A stretch of 64,000 bases of DNA from Selaginella moellendorffii (taxonomy: Eukaryota > Streptophyta > Lycopodiopsida > Selaginellales > Selaginellaceae): positions 3,051,502-3,115,501 of the forward strand of contig NW_003314268.1 in assembly GCF_000143415.4 (NCBI RefSeq), in the 5' to 3' direction. Numbering within the stretch: the stretch's first letter is position 1; the number at the start of each line of letters is the position of its first letter. Made by a program: the position numbers and the translations under genes. Of this stretch, positions 57,548-64,000 are shown in pieces. Below the pieces are notes generated by a model. That model made no database searches and was not told the DNA's origin. It was given only the letters and a program-made list of their open reading frames with translations.

Positions 57548-59166
57548 TGTAAGCGACTAAATTTTCCATTCTACTTTAGTCACTTAACCACACCTTTGAC
57601 CACTTGGGGGAGTCTCATTCACAACCTCCTTAAGTCCAATTCAGGACTTGGGACTTGCTAGCCTCGAGGATGGCATCTATGCCACTCATCCCTTGCACTT
57701 AGTCCAAGTGCTCCACATGTCCAGTCCCAAGATCGACACCCAAAGGTACCACTGACATATCGGCCCGTTACGCTAAGGCCATACCCATTCATCTTTGCCG
57801 CACTAGTGGTCCAATACCACTTGCATCACAATCCCATCTCTCCAAGATTGGGCCATTCGTCCACAAGTGGTCAACCCAGATCCACTCCTTAGCATCTTAA
57901 TAGCCTTCCCCAATATCCCTTTGTCAGTTCCTACCAAGTCCCTTTTCTGTCCATGGCCATGTTTGCCGACACTGCCACTAGATCAAGGCCCACAGGCTCG
58001 ACCACTAGGTCCTATGGTCCTCTGGGACTTCCTCACCATGTGACTGTATCCTTAGTCACTACACTAGAGGACTGCTCCTCCTCCTTTCCCCCATTTGGGA
58101 CTCTGGGGCAACGTTTCGGAACACCATGGGCCTACGCGAGCCCCGTGGGTACTCTCCCCACCTTCCGCCTTTAGGTGCTCTAGCCATGGGCTTAGAGCGA
58201 GGTTCCATTGAGCCACGCCTGGTATCCAAGTAGGTAGTGCCACCCACACTTGGACTGGGAGCATCGGCCAGTCGATCTCCCGGGGGAACTAGAGCCAGCT
58301 CTTGAACACTTGACCAAGCTACCCCACTTGTCGGTCTGTATTCACTCTAGTCTTGGACTTCCTAATGGTCAGTTCATCACCCAACACTGGGTCCGGCCTT
58401 TCTGGGCCAAACTGGACTTTCCTGGCCAAATTGGCTCCACTGCAGTCCTCCCCCTTACTATACTTTTGGAGCTCACCAAACCCCCCAGGGTCTGGGAGAC
58501 GAACGATTTGGGCTTTCACCCTCTCAGACTCAAACTCGGACTCAGACTCGGACTTGGACTCGGACTCAGACTCGGACTTGGACTCGGACTCAGACTCAGA
58601 CTTGGGCTCGGGCTGGGTCTCGGCCTCAGTCTCGTCTTGGTCTCAGTCCCGGTCTCGGTTTCGGTCTCGGTCCCGGTCTCGGTCTCGACCTTAGACTCCA
58701 TCTCGGGTCCTTCTCGGACTCCATCTCAGATTCCATCTCGGGTCCATCTCGGACTCCATCTCGGTCCATCTCGGACTCCGTCTCGGTCCATCTCGGACTC
58801 CGTCTCGGTCCATCTCGGACTCCATCTCAAACTCCGTCTCGGTCCATCTCGGACTCCATCTCGGACTCCACCTCGGACTCCATCTCGGACTCCGTCTTGG
58901 TCCATCTTGGACTCCAACTCAAGTCCATCTCGGACACTTCCACGTGTCATGTGTTGGTCCTTTTGGGTCCCTTTTTGGAGCCTCGCTTATTGCTCGCTTC
59001 GTGCTTGTTCCTCGAGCACTTTGTTGGGAGTTCCACTCCCGCTCTCGACCTTTCAAGTCGGAGCTTTTAGTCCAAATGTGTTACGCTCGTTTGGCTTTTG
59101 TTTCGGCCATTACCACATGGCACCCTTCCAGCTCCACTTTGGGGCCAAGGGATTTTGTGTCTCACA
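57548..59166 (-). mobile_element. element A2 5' LTR
   Basis: It has the same borders as 50007-51673 and contains hexamers (~58525-58690) and 12-mers (~58695-58935). Confidence 0.85.
58525..58935 (-). repeat. hexamer and 12-mer minisatellite in A2 5' LTR
   Basis: It has the two-tier array found in the other A-family LTRs, with an additional TCTCGGTCCATCTCGGACTC pattern. Confidence 0.9.
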
Positions 59167-60907
59167 TAATAATCTAACAAGCATAACATGTATGGACTAA
59201 AGGTTCTGAATTAGAAAGTCAAAAGTGGGAGTGGAATTCCAAACGAAGTGCTCAAGGGATGAGTACAAAGTAATCGATGAATGAGTTTTTTAAAAGGGAT
59301 ATAAAAAAAGACTGATATATGGCAAGTGTTGTGATGCATGGAAGTGTCAGAAACGAGTCTAAAAAGGAGTTTGAGAAAGACCCGAGAAGGATTCTAAGAT
59401 GGAGTCCAAGATAGACCCGAAATGGAATCTGAGATGGACCCGAGGTGAAGTCCGAGATGGACCCCAGATGGAGTCTGAGATGGACCCAAGATGGAGTTTA
59501 AAATGGACTTGAGATTGAATTCAAGATAGACCCTAGATTGAGTCATAGATTGTAGCGCATGTGATCATGAGATGAGATTTGAATATACTGTCACTGTGGA
59601 TCCTTAAAACCTTGGGGGATACATAGGGATAAAATAAACACTAAGGGCTCTCTCATCAAGCAATTGCCCCTTTTCTAATTAACGTGTGGTATCGGAGCAA
59701 ATGGGGGTGAGTGTAGCGCATGTGATCATAGGATGAGATTTAGATATACTGTCACTGTGAATCCTTGGAATCTTAGGGGATAAATAAGGAGAGAGATAAG
59801 GTGCACTACATAAATGGACCCGAGATGGAGTTTGAGGTCGAGTCTGAGATGGACTTGAGATGGAGTACAAGGTCAAGGCTAAGAAAGATATTGAGACCAA
59901 GTTTGAGTTCAAGTTTTAGTTCGAATCCAAGTCCGAGTCTGATAGTGAAAGCCCAAAGCATTTGTCTCCCAAACCCTAGGGGGTTTGATGAGCTGTGAAA
60001 GTATAGTAAGGGGGAGGACTCCAATGGAGCCAATTTGGCCAAGAAAGACCAATATGATCAAGGAAGGTTATACTTATGTGTTGGGTGATGATATAATCAC
60101 TAAGGAGTCCAAGGCTAAAATAAATACAAATAGATAAGTAAGGTAACTTGATGAAGTGTTCAAGAGCCAGCATTAACTCCCCTAAGAGATTAAATGGTCG
60201 ATGCTTCCAATTCAAATGTGGGTAGCACTACCTACTTGGATACTTGGCATGGCTCATTAGAACCTCGCTCTAACCACATGGCTAGAGCACTCAAAGGCGG
60301 AAGGTGTGGGAGAGTACCCACGAGACTCACATAGGACCACAGTGTTTTGAAATGTCATTCCAAAGTACTAGATTGTGGAAAGGAAAAGAAGTAGTCCAAG
60401 TGGAAGGTGGGGAGAGTACCCATAAGATTTACATATGACCATAGTGTTTCAAAATGTCATTCCAAAGTCCTAGATTATAAAAAGGAAAAGAAATAGTCCT
60501 TTTGTGCTACAGTCATATGGTGAGGAAGTCCTAAAGGTCGGTGGGACTTAATAGCTAGGCTTTTAAACCTTGACTCAATGGTAGTGTCGGCAAGTATGGT
60601 AATGGATAAAGACTTGGTGGGAACTGAAAAAGGGACATTGGGGAAGGGTGTTCCCTATGTCTTCTAGCATTTTAAAGATGCTAAAATGTGGTTATGGGAT
60701 GATCACTCATAGATAAATGGCCTACTCTTTGAAAAATATAGATGGTCTTTGACCACCAATGTAATATAAATGAATGGGCATGGCTTTAGCATAATGGGTT
60801 GATATCAGTCAAGAATAGGACATATGGAGGTGGCAAGCGAAACTCCTCCAAGTGGTCAAAAGTATTGTTAAGTGACTAAAGTAGAATGGAAAATTTAATT
60901 GCTTACA

Positions 60908-63590
60908 TGATAAAGTGTAAATCAATCAAATACCTTTGTCTAACAGACTTAAAATTCAAGCAAAAGTAAGAAACATATGCTAGAAAAACCTAAAAGTATT
61001 GAAACAATTGAGCTTTATAACAAAAAAAAATGATTCAAAAATCTCTAGAATTGTTCAAAAACTTTGGGAGTGATTTATATAATAATAGCATTAGAAGTTT
61101 GTTGATCCAAGCCAACACTTCAAATTGCCATTATAATGCCTAGTTATCTTTGAACTATCATATGTTAACCAAAACCAAATGAAAACATATATATGGATGA
61201 GTATGGTTTACACAATATAGTATAATTATGCATGATATTTCTTTTACATTAGGACAGTTTTAACGTTGCACGAAGTAAGATCCTAGCTGCAGGGACGACT
61301 TTTCTTCAATCATTTCTGTAAGAGTTAGAGCTTCTCATCAAAGAAGGTGTAGGAGTGATATATAGTTTTCCAGGAGGTTTTGAGTCAAATAGTGATAAAA
61401 TTAGATGTAGGAGATGCCATTAGGAGATAACCAATGCTAGTATTTTATCTAAATTCATAAAGCTACATAAAAGGATTGAAAGAATGGTGTTTGAAAAACT
61501 AAAACTATAGAGTTGATGGTTTACAAGTCCATCTAAGAGAAGTACAATAAAATAAAGGGATTCAAGGAAAGTCATTACTATTGAAACTAAAAACACATAT
61601 TTATAACTAGATATTTTTCTTACTATTTTTGTAACTTGTTTTTGCAGACTCTATATTTTAGAAGCATGCATCATGGAATCAATACATACTCTTGCAATTA
61701 ACAACTGCAAGAAAATTAATAAAGAGATTTTTAGAGTCATGATTAAAATTAAAACAAAGGTAAGGATGATGACTATTCACTCACCATTTTAACAAAATGA
61801 TATAATGTTAACCACCATAAAATCTTTTTCTTGGCTCATGCAAATGAATAAGGTTTTCTTTCAATGGTATACTTTATATGTGATAGCTATATTGGTTGGA
61901 GATGCCTTGATAGAATAGTTGAGGCTCATTAGATATTATGACCATATTCTATATGCCAGAGATTGACATTTGAGACCATATGGACAATTAAATCTATTGA
62001 ATGGAAATTCATATATGTCTATATTAGAGTAATATTTGGGACAAAATCTCACTGAAAACATCTTTATTTATGAAGAGCATATAGTGCTAAAAGTGAGTTC
62101 CAGGTTTTGTATGAAATCCCCAAATTGAAAATAATATGGTTGAAACATCATAAGAATTGTGAACTAAGTTTTGGTATGATTTTTACTTAACTTTTTTTTT
62201 TCTACAGATCATTCTTCAAAAGTATGAATTTGCTAAAGGTCAAAGAAACTAATAGGCTACTACCACTAGAAAGTCTGAAGAAGATCTTAGGATCTTACTT
62301 TGTTACACTATAAATAACATAAAAATTGTGCCCTTACAATTTATAGCCTTGTTGTGGAAAAAAAACAGGGATCCTTAGCTTATGTTTACAAAAAACTAAA
62401 ATCATTGTTAGCCATTTAATACCAATGATTACAAAATGTAGAGTTATGTTCAGTTTGGAGAAACTCATAGAAAACAAAAATGGCCCCATCTTTGATGCCA
62501 ACACAAATGCAATTTGAATATCTAAGTATGTTAAACTATATAGTTTTTATTATGTTTTTGGTTTGCTTAGAGTAGTGTAGAATATACTTGGATATTCTAG
62601 GATATTCCACTATCTAATGATTGTTATTCACTTGAATTAATCTCGTATTTGTAATTTTATAGATATAATTATAATTTATAAACTTTCCCAAATATTTCCT
62701 TGTATATTCTAGTTTATTTAATGGTTGATATGTAATAAGATTAGTCTTTATAAACTTTCAGTTAATCAATTATATTATTAAATAATAATAAGAAATACTA
62801 TTAAGCAAACCAAATGTTGCTGCATGCAACATGCAGCAAATTATTATTATTTTACTTATCAGAAAATTTATATTATTGAGACTTATTTCATAGCAAATTA
62901 GTATAAGAATTCTAATTACAATGTTTAAGGCACTTTGTTTCTGTTTTTTTTTCTTAAATAACACATTTTTAGGGTAGATAAATACACTTGATGGCATATT
63001 TTAACTCTTGATTTTATGCATTCTGATCATATATACAATCTTAATTTCCAAAAGTATTTTCCAACAACAGCAATATAAATTTTAGTTGAGGACATAGTAG
63101 AACTTTAAGGAAGGCTCGCCCATATTGTGGAGGTTACATTAATGCAAACTATATAAATCAAGTTGTTGGAGAGCATTGATAATGTTCCTAAAACTTTATA
63201 CTTGAAAGATCCATCTTGTAATTCTTAGTGAATAATATTAATTTTTTTGTTTACTTACATAGGGAAGTAAACACTTTCAAGGATGGATGAGTTAAAGACA
63301 TTGCCATTTGATATTGGATAATATAGGCTTATAATAAACTGGGTAGATTAGATGGTCGGCTATGACATGAATAATTTGATCAAACTATAATCTATATGAA
63401 TAATTATATAGCATATAAACTCTAGAAAACTAATTGGATAACAATGTTTCAGAAAAACTATACACTATCTAGGCTATAAGAAAATTATGTGAAAAATCCA
63501 TATGAAAATGAAAATTTATACATAATGCTAAAAATATATTTAAAAAACAATACCAAAAGGATAGCCGCACACCAAATTTGCAGGTGGGAA
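60908..63590. other. AT-rich duplicated block, unit 3
   Basis: It is highly similar to 8302-11085. The exon-like piece 61648-61759 keeps the same length (112 bp), acceptor and donor as 9160-9271. No long frame was found. Confidence 0.6.
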
Positions 63591-63635
63591 AAGCCGTGTT
63601 TGATCGCTTCGTGGAGTCTGGACAGTGGCTCCAGT
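63591..63635 (+). repeat. start of tandem unit 4
   Basis: AAGCCGTGTTTGATCGCTTC and GTGGAGTCTGGACAGTGGCT repeat the opening of units 2 and 3 and are then cut by a hAT insertion. Confidence 0.85.
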
Positions 63636-64000
63636 CCGTGTTACGAACACGGCCGGGATCCCGGCCGTGTTCACCGTGTTTCACGAACACGGCCATGGGT
63701 CGTGTTCCCACAGCCGTGTTCGTGAACAGTGGTCCGTGTTACTAACACGGACTGTGATCCCGGCGACCACGGCCGGGATCACGGTCCGTGTTAGTAACAC
63801 GGACCACTGTTCAGAATATTCTCGTGCAGAATATTCTGGTTTTAGGGCGCACGGCATCACACGACAATCCAGCCAGGGCGCACCATTTCAGGGCACAGCA
63901 GCAGCAATCCAAGGCAAACAAGCATGGCGTAGCAATCCAGCATATTGCGAAAGCATCCTTCTTCGCAATGGTGGGATGAGGTAAGTGTTCTTGAGAGCAG
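63636..64000 (+). mobile_element. second hAT copy, left end (continues beyond window)
   Basis: It begins CCGTGTTACGAACACGG, the same terminus as the right end of 54451-56988, inserted after GTGGCTCCAGT where units 2 and 3 read GTGGCTCCAGTGACTTGG. The first ~200 bp are palindromic AACACGG/CCGTGTT repeats. The rest matches the 5' side of the transposase gene (reverse of ~56680-56860), up to GGTAAGTGTTCTTGAGAGCAG at the window edge. It is in the opposite orientation to the first copy, with one extra palindromic module near 63750-63800. Confidence 0.95.

Larger units (their letters stand above)
50007..59166 (-). mobile_element. LTR element A2 (A family, minus strand) containing a hAT transposon
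   Basis: The 5' LTR is 57548-59166 (1619 bp) and the 3' LTR is 50007-51673 (1667 bp); ends are as in element A. The internal region is 51674-57547, or about 3.3 kb without the hAT, and it lacks about 0.65 kb present in element A (26700-27340). No gag or pol is visible. Flanking 5-mers CAATA (50002-50006) and TAATA (59167-59171) match at 4 of 5. The LTRs differ from each other more than those of element A, so it is older. Confidence 0.85.
49937..60907 (+). mobile_element. A-family LTR (old copy), unit 3, split by element A2
   Basis: The left piece is 49937-50006 (TGTGAGACACAAATC...) and the right piece 59167-60907 (...AATTGCTTACA). It is orthologous to the LTRs at 6326-8301 and 20037-21700. 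Decayed 12-mers lie at about 59350-59530 and 59815-59890. Confidence 0.85.

Overview
The window is nuclear DNA of a land plant. The evidence is a family of oil-body-type class 3 lipases with five introns of about 50-105 bp, chloroplast-type peptide deformylase remnants, a bulb-type lectin, and plant LTR retrotransposons primed by initiator tRNA-Met. Introns this short and this mix of genes and repeats would fit a lycophyte such as Selaginella; that is an inference, not a proof. Two assembly gaps are present (5262-5946 and 34206-34754).

The underlying layout is a direct tandem array of one unit of about 13.4-14.2 kb once insertions are subtracted. In order, a unit holds: an unrecognised multi-exon gene on the minus strand ('gene X'), a peptide deformylase-like gene (+), a block of uncertain coding content, an OBL1-type lipase (+), an AT-rich intronless secreted lectin gene (+), a single-C2H2-finger gene with an acidic tail that resembles plant YY1 (-), an old LTR fragment (+), and about 2.6 kb of very AT-rich DNA. 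Unit 1 enters the window inside the deformylase (1-~11085), unit 2 spans ~11086-~41025, unit 3 ~41026-~63590, and a fourth unit begins at ~63591.

The copies have decayed in different ways. The lipase is open with a canonical GHSLGG elbow in unit 1. In unit 2 it has SHSLGG and a 2-bp frameshift. In unit 3 it is open but has a shortened GHSRGA elbow. The lectin is intact only in unit 2. The finger gene keeps its finger in units 2 and 3 but has lost a zinc cysteine in unit 1. The deformylase and gene X look broken wherever enough of them is visible. No unit is intact throughout, and the best copy of each gene lies in a different unit.

The units were then invaded by mobile elements. In unit 2 an LTR element ('B', 22012-38510, +) sits in the AT-rich block. 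A solo LTR of a second family (22631-31892, +) sits in B's 5' LTR, and a full element of that same family ('A', 22932-30519, -) sits inside the solo LTR. In unit 3 a second A element ('A2', 50007-59166, -) sits in the old LTR, and a hAT DNA transposon (54451-56988) sits in A2 with an exact 8-bp target duplication. A second hAT copy starts at 63636 and runs off the window. Neither A nor B shows any gag-pol reading frame, so both look like large non-autonomous derivatives. The A-family LTRs carry an unusual two-tier minisatellite (hexamer plus 12-mer) that creates long spurious open frames on both strands.
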